A DNA stretch of 64,000 nucleotides from Mesostigma viride (lineage: Eukaryota > Streptophyta > Mesostigmatophyceae > Mesostigmatales > Mesostigmataceae). Below, piece after piece: positions 23,288 through 32,587 of this stretch. Each line of letters starts with the position of its first letter. The stretch's first letter is position 1. The position numbers and the translations under genes are program-made. A model generated the notes under the pieces. That model saw nothing but the letters and a program-made list of their open reading frames with translations, did no database searches and had not been told where the DNA came from. The stretch spans positions 1-64,000 of the forward strand of contig RPFO01000240.1 of assembly GCA_009746045.1 (NCBI GenBank), given 5' to 3'.

Positions 23288-26200
23288 TGAACAAGTGTCC
23301 AGCCGCGGGCATCAAGACGGTCCACTTCGCCGAGATGGCGGGCAAGACCGACTCGATGGAAGCCCAGGTGGCTGCCATCAAGCATGGTGAGGAGGCGACG
23401 GCGCCCCCCAACCAATTCGAGACGGTGTACCGGGAGGACCCATTCTGGGCGCCCATGCCGGGTGACGTCGAGATCAACGCTGCGGAGGCTACCAAAGGCA
23501 AGCAGGCACGCAGCCCGCTTTCTTTTCAGCAGGCACCCATGTTGCCTGCCGGGCAGTTGCCCGCGTCCTTTTCCATGCCGCTGGCTGGGGTGCAATCTGC
23601 TTTTGAGCATGCGAACCCTGCTGGGCTGGAGCAGCGTAGGCGATTGGCGCCTGTGTACCCAATGCCGTTCATTGTGGACGTACCCATGTTTTCAGCACGG
23701 CAGGTGGTCGACACCTTCGGGCAGAAGGGGGTTGAGTGGCTGGGGTCGGTTGTGTCCGAGATCCAGTTGTTCGCAGATGGGCATGATGTGCGCACCTTGC
23801 GCAATTCTGAGTCCGTCACCTACGGGCGCCAGCCGGTAGAAGCCGCAGTGCCCGTGGTGCAAGCGGGAGTGGTCAGCACAAGTAGCCAGCAGCGCACTAG
23901 TGCAGTCCCCCAGGTTCCCACGGTGGTTCCATACCCCAATGGTGAGCCGTCCATGGCGTTCCAAGCAGTTGGAGCCTGTGGAGATGTATGGAGCGACATG
24001 GTGACATGTCCGTTGGTTGGCGCAGTCAAGCTTGATAGCGGTGCTCAGCCGCTAGTCATCAGCACGGACTTGGCCACCATGCTGAACCTGACCTACGAGA
24101 ACGGTGGCTTAGTGGAAAGCCCCGTGTCTGTGTCAGGTTGGCAGGGTCCGGCTAGTAAGCCGTACGCTATGACGGCGGTTAAAGTCAACGTGATTTTCAA
24201 TCCGTTGCGCGCCTCTAGCATGACCACCGTGTCCGCGTATGCGCTGGTGGTCAACAAGTGTGGATATTCCGCACTACTCGGGGTGGATGTCCTTGCTCGC
24301 GCCATGGTTCAGGTGGACTATAGGGCGGAGGAGGCATCTTACATCCCTGATTGGGATGGGGCTGGCCTGAAGCGGGCCAGCGTGCCGGTCTCATGCTTCA
24401 GTTCTTCAGCCGGGGCTGCACGCCTCAACCCTTCCGCGGCTGCGGGCGTGGTGGAGGTCAGCATGGTGGAGGTACGGGCGGCGGGCTCATCGGCGTGGGA
24501 CAAGCATCGGACGGTGCTGCCCCAGCCAACGGCGAGCATTGCCAAGATGCGCACGCAGTGGTCGCTGGATGCTGTGACGTCCACGCGGCAGCTGGCTATG
24601 CGCAAGCGGGTAACTGAAGCCGTCATCACCATTCCTCAGATGGCCAGCCATGGCCTCACTTTGCTGCAACCGGGTGTCTCGGAGGCCCAAGGTAATTTTT
24701 CTGCTGCAATCTTACCGCAGGCCCCTGATTTTGCCAAGGGTGCGGTAGTGTTGGAACTGTTTGCGGGGATCGGAGGGGGCATTGCAGGCTTTTTGGCCGC
24801 AGGCGGCGTGTGCCGTAAACTCATCGCGGTAGAGCCATCGCACAAGGCGCGTCAGGTGTACTTCAGTCACTGTGGCGTGTTGTCGCGAGAGTATCCCGCG
24901 CAGTTTCCGCCATCAGCATGGCGTGACCCGTTTGGGGAATGTCCTCAAGATATCCGAGCCATCGGTGAGGTGCAGGTGCAGCAGTTGTTGCGCAGGCATC
25001 ATGCCATCGACTTGGTAATTGCGGGTTGGGAGTGCCAGGGCCTGAGCCAGGCAGGGCAAGGGCGGGGGCTAGCCGATCCGCGTAGCGCGCTGTTCTGGGA
25101 ACTGTTGCGTGTGGTGGGACTGTTGCAGTCGCGTCAGCCCCATCCGCCTGCGTATCTGTTTGAGAACGTTGTGGCGGGTGACAGCCCACATCAGGCGGTG
25201 CGGGAGGACTGGGCTACAATCGTGGCACTCCTGGGGGAGCCCATCGTGTGTGACAACGCAGGGCTGGGTGGGCTCACGCATCGTTTGCGTGCCTATTGGA
25301 CCAACGTGGCGTGTGCGACCGATGTGCAGGCGGTCTTGGGGGCCGTAGCAAGGCAGCATCCGAGTGTGTCTGCGGAGGTAGCATTGCCTTCCCACCTAGT
25401 CACGCAGAAGGTGGATAGCGAGGATCGCCCACCGTATGCACGCGTCAACCGGGTCGGGAGCCCCATGTGTGCACTGCCGACCCTGGTCAGTTACCAAGGG
25501 TCGACAGCATACCGTGATCGGGGTAAGGGTCTCGTTTGGGACACTACCACCGGTCTGTTGGTGCAGCCACCCGCAGAATTTCGTGAGGCCAGCATGGGTT
25601 TTCATGTCGGGGCCTCGGCGCTGCCGGGCGTGCTCGAGAGTGAGCGCTGGTCTTTGATAGGCCAGGCTATGTCGGTGTTGCAGGTCGGGTATGTGCTGCT
25701 TGCATCGGTTGCCGTGCGCCAGTCTGGGGGGGCGTCCCCAGCCAATCCGCCTCAGCAGGTTGAGGCGCGCGCAGCCAAACTGAAGCGCCCTGCAGCGACG
25801 GGGACTTCATCAGCATGGGGGTGGCGTCTGCGACAGGTGTGGACTATCATTCTCATGACCGCCCTGCTGACCAGCACCGTGCTGGCCGGCGAGCCCACGC
25901 TGCATCGGGTAATACACCGTGCGGCACGCGAGGCTCCGGCGGTGGGTGTCACACCAGGCGTGGCAGCCTTTTCCTTGTTCCACGACGATGCGGCTAGGGC
26001 GCCGCATCTTGAGGCACATGCGGTAGCTGTGGGTGATCCCGCGGATACGCACCCCTGGGCTATTGGCGAACACCTTTCTGATGCGCAGCGCTCAGCCATG
26101 CTAAAGTGGCTAGGCACTGCAAGGGGGGCCTTCGCTTTCACAAGTGATGAACTGGGGTGTTTCAATGGTGGGACCATGCGTGTTCCATTGGACACTGACA

Positions 26201-29200
26201 CTCCTTTGTTCCGACGCCAGCATCGCCTGAGTCAGGCCGAGTTGGATTTTGTAGCCGAGCAATGCAAGGAGTTAGAGGATGCCGGTATCATCAGGCAATC
26301 TTCCTCCAGCTATGCCGCTGCCGTTGTCGTTGCGCCCAAGAAGGACGCTATCACCGGGGCATGGACGGGTATGCGCATGGCCACCGATCTGCGGTTGCTG
26401 AATGCACACACACCCGTGGACCGTTACCCCATGCCACGTGTGGATGATGTCCTGGATAAGATATCTCCTCATGTGAAGTTTGTGTCCTCGCTGGACCTGC
26501 GTAGCGGCTTTCATCAGATCGCAGTTGCGCCGGAGGATCAGCGGAAGCTTGCATTCTGGGGGGGCGGCAATTTGTATGAGTGGGTGCGCATGCCCTTTGG
26601 GCACCGCAACGCTAGTGCTGTTTTCCAACGAGCTATGGACAAAGTGCTTGCAGGTCTTCCTTTCGCCGCTTGTTACATTGATGATGTAATCGTCTTTAGC
26701 GCGACATTTGAGGAGCACCTGGCGCACTTGGAGCAGGTTCGCTTGGCTCTCGAGGAGCATAATATGCGGCTGCACCCTGAGAAGTGCAAGTTCGCCCAGC
26801 GGACCCTCTCATTCCTTGGTCATCAGATTGTGCCGGGTGGCCGGACGCCTGATGCCGCCAAGGTCGAATCCATTGTGCAGGCCGCCGTACCCACGGATGT
26901 CTCAGGGGTGCGGGCGTATTTGGGTTTGGCTGGCTATTACCGAGGTTACATTGAGAACTTCAGCAGCAAGGTGAAGCCCTTGACCGAGTTACTCAAGAAG
27001 GGGTGCGTGTGGGCGTGGGGTCCCGCACAGCAACGCGCCATCGAGACAATCAAGCAGGAGCTCACGTCGGCCCCGATTCTGCGCGCCCCTGACTATGCTT
27101 TGCCATTTGTGTTATATACCGACTGGTCCAAGGTAGGACTGGGTGCGGTCTTGGCGCAAAAGGATGGTGATGGGCGCGAGCACGTTATTGCTTATGCTAG
27201 TCGCAGCAACAACCCAGCGGAGAGCCGGTATTCTTCCTATGAGGGGGAGGCACTGGCTGTGGTGTGGGCCATCAAGCACTTTCGCCCGTATTTAGTTGGG
27301 CGCGTGTTTACTCTGGTGACAGACCACCAGCCGCTTCAGTGGCTAATGACCAACACCAACCTGACGGGTAAGCTCGCCCGATGGGCCATGATTATCCAGG
27401 AGTACCACATGACCATTGTGCATCGGGCCGGCAAGGACCATGTCAACGCCGATGTGCTATCCCGATACGCCATGCCTACCACTGTTGACCACACTGGAGC
27501 CCGGGCCATGGGTGCCGAGGGCTCGTCGGGTTCTGTGGTCTTTGTGAACGCTGCTGGGTATGCGGCCGACGATGAGGAGGAGGCGTGGTGGCGCAGTGTC
27601 GAGTACTCTGTGGCGGACTTCGGCATCAGCGACGACCCGGTGCGGCCGTCGCCATTCACGCCATCCAAAGCTGTGTGCGCTATGGAAGAGGGTAGGTCTC
27701 TGTCCTTTGACATTGATCCTTCTCTGCAGCAGCTGATCGCTGTGCAGGCTCTCTTAGCGCGTAGCTCTCTTGCTGATTGCTACACCGCTGATATCTGGCT
27801 AGATGGTCGAGTTTTGGAGCAAGTGCAGGGTGCTGTCTTGACTCCTACTCCAGTCGATTGGACTCCTGCTCAGAAGGCGACGGAGTTGAACAGGGTGCAG
27901 CACAGGGCTGCAACCTATGGTTGGGAAGATGGGGTTTTGTACAAGCTGTTGGGCAAGCGTAGGGTGGTCGTCCCACCGCCTGACAAGCGCGTTGCTATAG
28001 TGCAGGCGTACCACGAGCGGTATGGTCACTTGGGTGGCAATCGCACGCTCAGCCTCGTACGGACCAGCTATTGGTGGAATAACATGCGACACACAGTGGC
28101 CCAGGTAGTGGCCAGCTGTGTCCCGTGTGCTCGAACCAAGGCTAACTTTAGCGCAGATCATGGTGCCAAGGAGCTGATGTCGCTTCCCATCAAGGGCTTG
28201 TTTTATCGCTGGCACGTCGATCTGTGCGGGCCGTTTCAGGAGAGCCCTGACGGCAACCTCTATGTCATGGTATGCGTGGAGAGCTTTAGCAAATGGGTTG
28301 AGTTGATCCCCATTGCTGACAAGCATGCCGCTACCACAGCGAAGCATTTTGCAGACATCATCACCAGGTTTGGGGCTCCCGCGGAGGTAGTCACGGACCA
28401 GGGTGGTGAGTTCAGGGGTGAGTTCCAGGAGTTGCTGGATGGATGTCTTATTGATCACCGTCGCACTTCTCGGGAGCATCCTCAGGCCAATGGTTTGGCT
28501 GAGAGATTGGTGCAGACCGTCAAGCAGGCGCTGCGCAAGTGGAGCCTGCAGGTGCCGGAGTCGGCCAGGTGGGATCGCGAGTTGGCATGGATTGCCATGG
28601 GTTATCGCATGTCTCCCCAGGAGTCTCTCGCTACCTTCTCCCCGTATTTCCTTCTGTTCGGGCGTAATCCTCTTTTGCCTACGGAGGCACAGGTTGCGCA
28701 CCCCGAACCCATGGCCTTCGACAACGCTCAGCAATTTTTGGTTGAGGTGCTGGCCAGGGCAGAGACTTTTAAGAAGGTCATGCCCATCGCGATGAACAAC
28801 TTGTTCATTGCTCAGCACAGGGACTCCCTGCGTTACGCTCAGCGCCGGGGGGGCGCATACATGGCTCGCCAGCTGCGGTTTAGGCCAGGGCAGTATGTTT
28901 TCCTGCGCACTCAGCTGAAGCACACTTTGGATGTGGAGGCGGGGCCCACCATTTTGCGCATTGTGGCTATCAAACCATCGGGAGTGGCAATTTTGGAGGG
29001 CGCCGACGGGAGCCGTACGACAGACAACCTCAGCAATCTCAGTCCCTGCTCACTGCCCAATTTGGTCCACGACCTCCAACCGCACACATCTCGCCGAGTC
29101 AAGGACGCCCAGTGTCAGGTTTGTCACCGGGTCGATCAGGCGGAGTCCATGTTATTGTGTGATCAGTGTAACTGTGGTTGGCACATGCAGTGCTTGCAGC

Positions 29201-29325
29201 CCGTGGTCACCAGCATTCCGGAGGGGGATTGGTTTTGTCCAGTGTGCACCGCTGCGCAGTTTACCTCCCGCAGCTTGACTGCGGTCACCGCTGCCCTTGT
29301 CTTGGTACGATCGCTGTCTTCGTGA
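23287..29325 (+). CDS. Gypsy Pol: protease, C5-DNA methyltransferase, RT, RNase H, integrase, PHD finger (2012 aa)
   Basis: Uninterrupted from ATG 23287; the frame is open upstream to the CCHC knuckle at 23197. Protease: D250-S-G and YSALLGVDVL. Methyltransferase about 485-815: motif I ELFAGIGG (E490, FAGIGG 492-497), motif IV WECQGLSQAG with candidate nucleophile C583 (Glu replaces the usual Pro before it), motif VI FENV (626-628), motif VIII THRLRAYW (664-671), motif X LIGQAMSV (790-797). A hydrophobic stretch follows at 851-868. RT about 960-1180 has YIDD (1130-1133). RNase H starts YTD1279. Integrase: zinc site H1576, H1581, C1611, C1614; catalytic D1645, D1704, E1739. C-terminal PHD, C4HC3: C1943, C1946, C1958, C1961, H1966, C1969, C1984, C1987. 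All core residues are present, so the enzyme set may be active. The methyltransferase sits between protease and RT. Confidence 0.93.
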   Translation: MNKCPAAGIKTVHFAEMAGKTDSMEAQVAAIKHGEEATAPPNQFETVYREDPFWAPMPGDVEINAAEATKGKQARSPLSFQQAPMLPAGQLPASFSMPLAGVQSAFEHANPAGLEQRRRLAPVYPMPFIVDVPMFSARQVVDTFGQKGVEWLGSVVSEIQLFADGHDVRTLRNSESVTYGRQPVEAAVPVVQAGVVSTSSQQRTSAVPQVPTVVPYPNGEPSMAFQAVGACGDVWSDMVTCPLVGAVKLDSGAQPLVISTDLATMLNLTYENGGLVESPVSVSGWQGPASKPYAMTAVKVNVIFNPLRASSMTTVSAYALVVNKCGYSALLGVDVLARAMVQVDYRAEEASYIPDWDGAGLKRASVPVSCFSSSAGAARLNPSAAAGVVEVSMVEVRAAGSSAWDKHRTVLPQPTASIAKMRTQWSLDAVTSTRQLAMRKRVTEAVITIPQMASHGLTLLQPGVSEAQGNFSAAILPQAPDFAKGAVVLELFAGIGGGIAGFLAAGGVCRKLIAVEPSHKARQVYFSHCGVLSREYPAQFPPSAWRDPFGECPQDIRAIGEVQVQQLLRRHHAIDLVIAGWECQGLSQAGQGRGLADPRSALFWELLRVVGLLQSRQPHPPAYLFENVVAGDSPHQAVREDWATIVALLGEPIVCDNAGLGGLTHRLRAYWTNVACATDVQAVLGAVARQHPSVSAEVALPSHLVTQKVDSEDRPPYARVNRVGSPMCALPTLVSYQGSTAYRDRGKGLVWDTTTGLLVQPPAEFREASMGFHVGASALPGVLESERWSLIGQAMSVLQVGYVLLASVAVRQSGGASPANPPQQVEARAAKLKRPAATGTSSAWGWRLRQVWTIILMTALLTSTVLAGEPTLHRVIHRAAREAPAVGVTPGVAAFSLFHDDAARAPHLEAHAVAVGDPADTHPWAIGEHLSDAQRSAMLKWLGTARGAFAFTSDELGCFNGGTMRVPLDTDTPLFRRQHRLSQAELDFVAEQCKELEDAGIIRQSSSSYAAAVVVAPKKDAITGAWTGMRMATDLRLLNAHTPVDRYPMPRVDDVLDKISPHVKFVSSLDLRSGFHQIAVAPEDQRKLAFWGGGNLYEWVRMPFGHRNASAVFQRAMDKVLAGLPFAACYIDDVIVFSATFEEHLAHLEQVRLALEEHNMRLHPEKCKFAQRTLSFLGHQIVPGGRTPDAAKVESIVQAAVPTDVSGVRAYLGLAGYYRGYIENFSSKVKPLTELLKKGCVWAWGPAQQRAIETIKQELTSAPILRAPDYALPFVLYTDWSKVGLGAVLAQKDGDGREHVIAYASRSNNPAESRYSSYEGEALAVVWAIKHFRPYLVGRVFTLVTDHQPLQWLMTNTNLTGKLARWAMIIQEYHMTIVHRAGKDHVNADVLSRYAMPTTVDHTGARAMGAEGSSGSVVFVNAAGYAADDEEEAWWRSVEYSVADFGISDDPVRPSPFTPSKAVCAMEEGRSLSFDIDPSLQQLIAVQALLARSSLADCYTADIWLDGRVLEQVQGAVLTPTPVDWTPAQKATELNRVQHRAATYGWEDGVLYKLLGKRRVVVPPPDKRVAIVQAYHERYGHLGGNRTLSLVRTSYWWNNMRHTVAQVVASCVPCARTKANFSADHGAKELMSLPIKGLFYRWHVDLCGPFQESPDGNLYVMVCVESFSKWVELIPIADKHAATTAKHFADIITRFGAPAEVVTDQGGEFRGEFQELLDGCLIDHRRTSREHPQANGLAERLVQTVKQALRKWSLQVPESARWDRELAWIAMGYRMSPQESLATFSPYFLLFGRNPLLPTEAQVAHPEPMAFDNAQQFLVEVLARAETFKKVMPIAMNNLFIAQHRDSLRYAQRRGGAYMARQLRFRPGQYVFLRTQLKHTLDVEAGPTILRIVAIKPSGVAILEGADGSRTTDNLSNLSPCSLPNLVHDLQPHTSRRVKDAQCQVCHRVDQAESMLLCDQCNCGWHMQCLQPVVTSIPEGDWFCPVCTAAQFTSRSLTAVTAALVLVRSLSS

Positions 29326-29339
29326 TGGGGCCGGTCGCC

Positions 29340-29353
29340 AGCGAGGGGGGGAA
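29340..29353 (+). other. Gypsy polypurine tract
   Basis: AGCGAGGGGGGGAA immediately precedes block Z. Its position argues that the LTR proper starts at Z (TCATGGGACAGG, with a TG at 29357) and not at block X. Confidence 0.7.
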
Positions 29354-30773
29354 TCATGGGACAGGTCCTCGCCCACCCCACAGGGCATGCAGTTAAGGCA
29401 GGCACATCAGCTCAGCTCATTTGGGTTTTACCAAATTAAGCTGAGTGGCCAGCCGCCATGGTGGCGCCGGAGATTGTGGCACGCAGACGCGACAGCTGTC
29501 ACGGACGCGCGCTATGTCATCCGGGCGCCCACTATGCACAAGACCGGTGACGTGCGCAAGGAATTTGTCTTCTACGCATTTTCGACAAAGGCTAGTGACC
29601 GGGGGGGACACTAGCACTTGCAGCATAAGAGCGGACGAAAGTGTACGTGCACGCGCGCCGGGCCAGGCACAGCTGGGCGCGCAGCACTGACTTGAGCGGA
29701 CGGCAGCACAAGTGTGCAGCGTCGAGAGGATCATACGCGTGTTAGTGGACAGCTGGAGCTGAAGCTGGACTGCTGGACTTCAACAGCGCCGAGGCTATTG
29801 ACAGGCCAGGTGTCTTTGTGGTGTAGAATAGCGGGTCAACGTTATGAGGACTGGACAGAAAATGGAAAAGGACAATTTGCGGTGCGGAGCCAGATCGCTG
29901 GAATGAATGCGAAATCGCTGGCAGCCCTAAAAAGGGATTTCTTCTAGAAAGGAACGATTAGACGCAATGTTTGCTGGGCCACTCACACGCAAGGTGTGAG
30001 CGTGCAGATTGTCTGAAGGATATTATGCTTCGACCTTGCTGGACGTGACTCAATGTCGGACATTCCCAGGGACAGAAATGCCGGAGCCTCTAGGAGATGA
30101 GATCGGCAACAGGGTAGCAATTTAGATTTGTCGGGATGCCTTCCTGCTTTTGTTGGCATGTGTGGTAGAAAGCCAGGACGGCAACTGGAATGCGGTTTCT
30201 ATTCGCATGGTTCAGGCAGCAAGATAGTTTTGGCATTCCTGGCTGGACTGACAAGTGTGGCGTGTGTCATGCGTGTGGCATGACGAATGGTTTGGTTCAT
30301 AGTCGAAGAGGACTCTCACGCAGCGTGTAGTCTCTTCGAGTCTCTCGTTAGTGGCCTTCGTGTTTCTCCCTTTCCTTGGGAGCAAGGCCGGTAGCATGTC
30401 ATGGAGCGCTGCCTAACTGCGGGCTCGTGAGCATGGAGTGCATCGATATTGAGACTATCAACGTGTTGTAATTGTATTAACTTTCTCAATAAATTCCGCA
30501 TGTGCGGCTTCATCATCAGACTGTGCAAAGTGTGTGTTTTGAAAGCATTATTCTATAGCAGGGGAGGCAATAAGGTGGTTATCAGGCACGAGGGACAGTT
30601 CCTTGTCCTCGGCTGAGAGCCCTCCTTTCGTTATCATGGGACAGGTCCTCGCCCACCCCACAGGGCATGCAGTTAAGGCAGGCACATCAGCTCAGCTCAT
30701 TTGGGTTTTACCAAATTAAGCTGAGTGGCCAGCCGCCATGGTGGCGCCGGAGATTGTGGCACGCAGACGCGAC
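29354..30773 (+). repeat. Gypsy 3' terminal repeats in order Z-X-Z
   Basis: Block Z (29354-29493, TCATGGGACAGG...CGCAGACGCGAC, then the linker AGC) is followed by block X (29497-30633, same as 20129-21266) and by a second Z (30634-30773). A normal element would end with the same LTR as it began. Here the 5' end has X only and the 3' end has Z-X-Z. The outer Z ends exactly at the ATGGG target repeat. Confidence 0.85.
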
Positions 30774-30964
30774 ATGGGCCAGCCACCATCCTAAAGTTTA
30801 ACACCACTGGCAGGACAGTGCTGGTTAAACACAATGACACGGGCAAGATTCACAGGATGAAATTGTATTTTCCAACTGTGTCAGACGTGGCAGAGGAGGA
30901 AGAGCTGTTGGCCGACAGCCCTGTACAGTTGCCTGGCATCCCAGCGTTGCCCAGTGAGTGGTTG
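30774..30964 (+). CDS. Copia-A pol fragment (integrase C-terminal segment)
   Basis: After the ATGGG repeat the frame reads PATILKFNTTGRTVLVKH and continues through an acidic stretch to PSEWL at 30964, where the DNA transposon begins. W-x-G-P-A-x-I is the usual start of an integrase C-terminal SH3-like region. It continues at 57587 (FGTPTGE) after the GTTG repeat. Confidence 0.85.
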
Positions 30965-31036
30965 GGGTGGTCCCACGCGGAATGGGGTCATTTTTGGCGC
31001 ATTTTGCAAGAAAAAAACGCTAGTTTCAATCGTCCG
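30965..31036 (+). repeat. Left terminal inverted repeat of the DNA transposon
   Basis: The first 23 bases match the right end perfectly. A gap of about 12 bases follows, then about 35 bases of near identity (TTGCAAGAAAAAAACGCTAG). Inside it, CGTCCGATCGCG occurs twice as a subterminal direct repeat (31031 and 31063). Bases 31037-31247 are non-coding. Confidence 0.9.
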
Positions 31037-31247
31037 ATCGCGTTTTTTTGCGCGAATTTGGCGTCCGATCGCGTATTTTCGAGCTAATTTGGTGTCATAA
31101 TGCTTAATTCATGTCAATTTGAGCGTACATTCCACATCGAGAGGCTTGAAAGTTAGTAATTCATGTAAATTTTACGTGGAGAGACTCGACATCATCCTAA
31201 CCTTTGTATTAACCATAGGACGAGCATTGCTAGCGCATGTCCAAGTG

Positions 31248-31781
31248 CTAACTTTCCCTCAAGCTTAATTTCGAAGGCCTCTTCCGTAATTTCGCTTCCG
31301 CGATCTGCTGTTCCGTTTTCGAGTTCCTCCTCTTCTTATCGATCTCCTTTGCAGGCGCCCAGACTTCCACATCCTTCCAGCTCTTGCCATCCGTCAGCTT
31401 TACCACCTTCATCGCGTAGTCCAGCGGCATCCACCACAACTTGTTCTTCAACTTCCCTCCCTTCTCCCCCTCAGCGAAAAACTTAAATGCGACGTCCCTC
31501 CACTTGGTGTCGTATCCAGACACCTGCCCATAAAGCATGACGTCTTCTAGCTTGGCATACATTGGCGTAGCCGTATCCTTGTTCCCTGCTTGCATAATGG
31601 CTGAAGTCCACCCATCACACCAAAAGGCCTCTGGTGCTCCGAACCCCATTTCCCCGTCCATAAGTCTCATTTCCAACGTGGGCTTCTCATCATCCTCATC
31701 GCCCGCCTGACTGTCTTCCGCCCCCTTAGGCTCCTCCCGTCCGGAAGTGTCAGCATGTACAGCCGCTGGTCCGAAGCCCAC
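31248..31781 (-). CDS. Cargo gene, last exon, distal part (after Copia-1)
   Basis: The C-terminal 177 codons of the cargo gene. The exon starts at 37777 and is split by Copia-1. Across the insertion the frame reads ...RLANVAV then GFGPAAVHADTSG once the CCCAC duplicate is removed. The product ends with a compact region containing FWCDGWTSAIMQAGNKD, a Trp-rich stretch (LWWMPLDYAMKVV) and a basic tail (KEIDKKRRNSKTEQQIAEAKLRKRPSK) that could be a nuclear signal. No family is recognised. The frame is open with no internal stop, so apart from Copia-1 this end is intact. Confidence 0.65.
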   Translation of the reverse strand: MGFGPAAVHADTSGREEPKGAEDSQAGDEDDEKPTLEMRLMDGEMGFGAPEAFWCDGWTSAIMQAGNKDTATPMYAKLEDVMLYGQVSGYDTKWRDVAFKFFAEGEKGGKLKNKLWWMPLDYAMKVVKLTDGKSWKDVEVWAPAKEIDKKRRNSKTEQQIAEAKLRKRPSKLSLRES

Positions 31782-32559
31782 TGTTGGAAAGGTAGAGGAA
31801 ACTAATGGGTTTTACACAATGCCTTGTGCTTGGCCTTGTTACCCTTGCACCTTGCAGGTGATGAAAGACTGAGCTTGAAGACAATGGAAGAGAGACCAGA
31901 AAAAGAGTTTTATTTCTTAGGCTGAGAGGTTAGGAAAAGAGGTACCTGGCCTTAGGAGCCAGTTTCTTTTTATACCTTTCTAGCTAGGAAGGATGACATC
32001 AGATGCTGATGTCATCATAGAAGCTTGTAGAAACATCTAAGCATATTCCCAGCATATTCTCAGTATATTCCAGGAATATTCCTGGCATATTCCTAGAACA
32101 TTCCAAGGTCATTCTAGAAAGGTTCTAATGAGCTGGCATGACAGTTGATTGCCAAATGTCCTCTGAACAATGTGCCACATCTAATGCTTAATAAAGTGAC
32201 ACATGGTTTCTACTTGGAATGACAAGTGTAATCCAATGAGTCTATCCACTTGTCAGTCAATGGAATGCAACACTTGTCACTATGAGCTTCCAACACATGT
32301 CAGCTCATGGAATGGACACTTGTCTACCAAAGAAGTACACCACTTGTCAAGCATGGAAGTGATGCTACTAGACCAACTCAGGTACAAGAGATCTATGGCC
32401 AAATATAGGACTATGGCACATGAACATTGATCAGCTCATTGAGAGCAATTCATCTAACTTATCAAATCTATCAAATTCTCAGCCCTTGTGAAGTAAAACA
32501 AAGAAGAATAAAGTCAGGCTGGAATATAGTGTGGGCAGGTGGGTATATGATCCCCAACA
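31782..32559 (-). repeat. Copia-1 3' LTR (minus-strand sense)
   Basis: 778 bp; the plus strand starts TGTTGGAAAGG and ends CCCCAACA. The polypurine tract complement CCCCCCTT follows at 32560-32567, as expected for the 3' LTR on the minus strand. Confidence 0.95.
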
Positions 32560-32567
32560 CCCCCCTT
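32560..32567 (-). other. Copia-1 polypurine tract
   Basis: AAGGGGGG on the minus strand, adjacent to the LTR start TGTTGGGG. Confidence 0.8.
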
Positions 32568-32587
32568 AGCCAGCTGAACACAAAGGA

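Larger units (their letters stand above)
20129..30773 (+). mobile_element. Ty3/gypsy element encoding a DNA methyltransferase and a PHD finger
   Basis: Inserted in the Copia-A integrase with ATGGG on both sides (20124-20128 and 30774-30778); excising it plus one repeat joins WHG to PATIL in frame. Internal order: LTR portion (20129-21266), leader, gag (21479-23287), pol (23287-29325), polypurine tract, LTR sequences. Pol order PR, DNMT, RT, RNase H, IN, PHD is Ty3/gypsy-like because integrase follows RT. The two copies of the LTR portion differ by one substitution and one G-run length change over 1.14 kb, so the insertion is recent. The terminal repeats are arranged abnormally (see the LTR entries). 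Confidence 0.93.
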
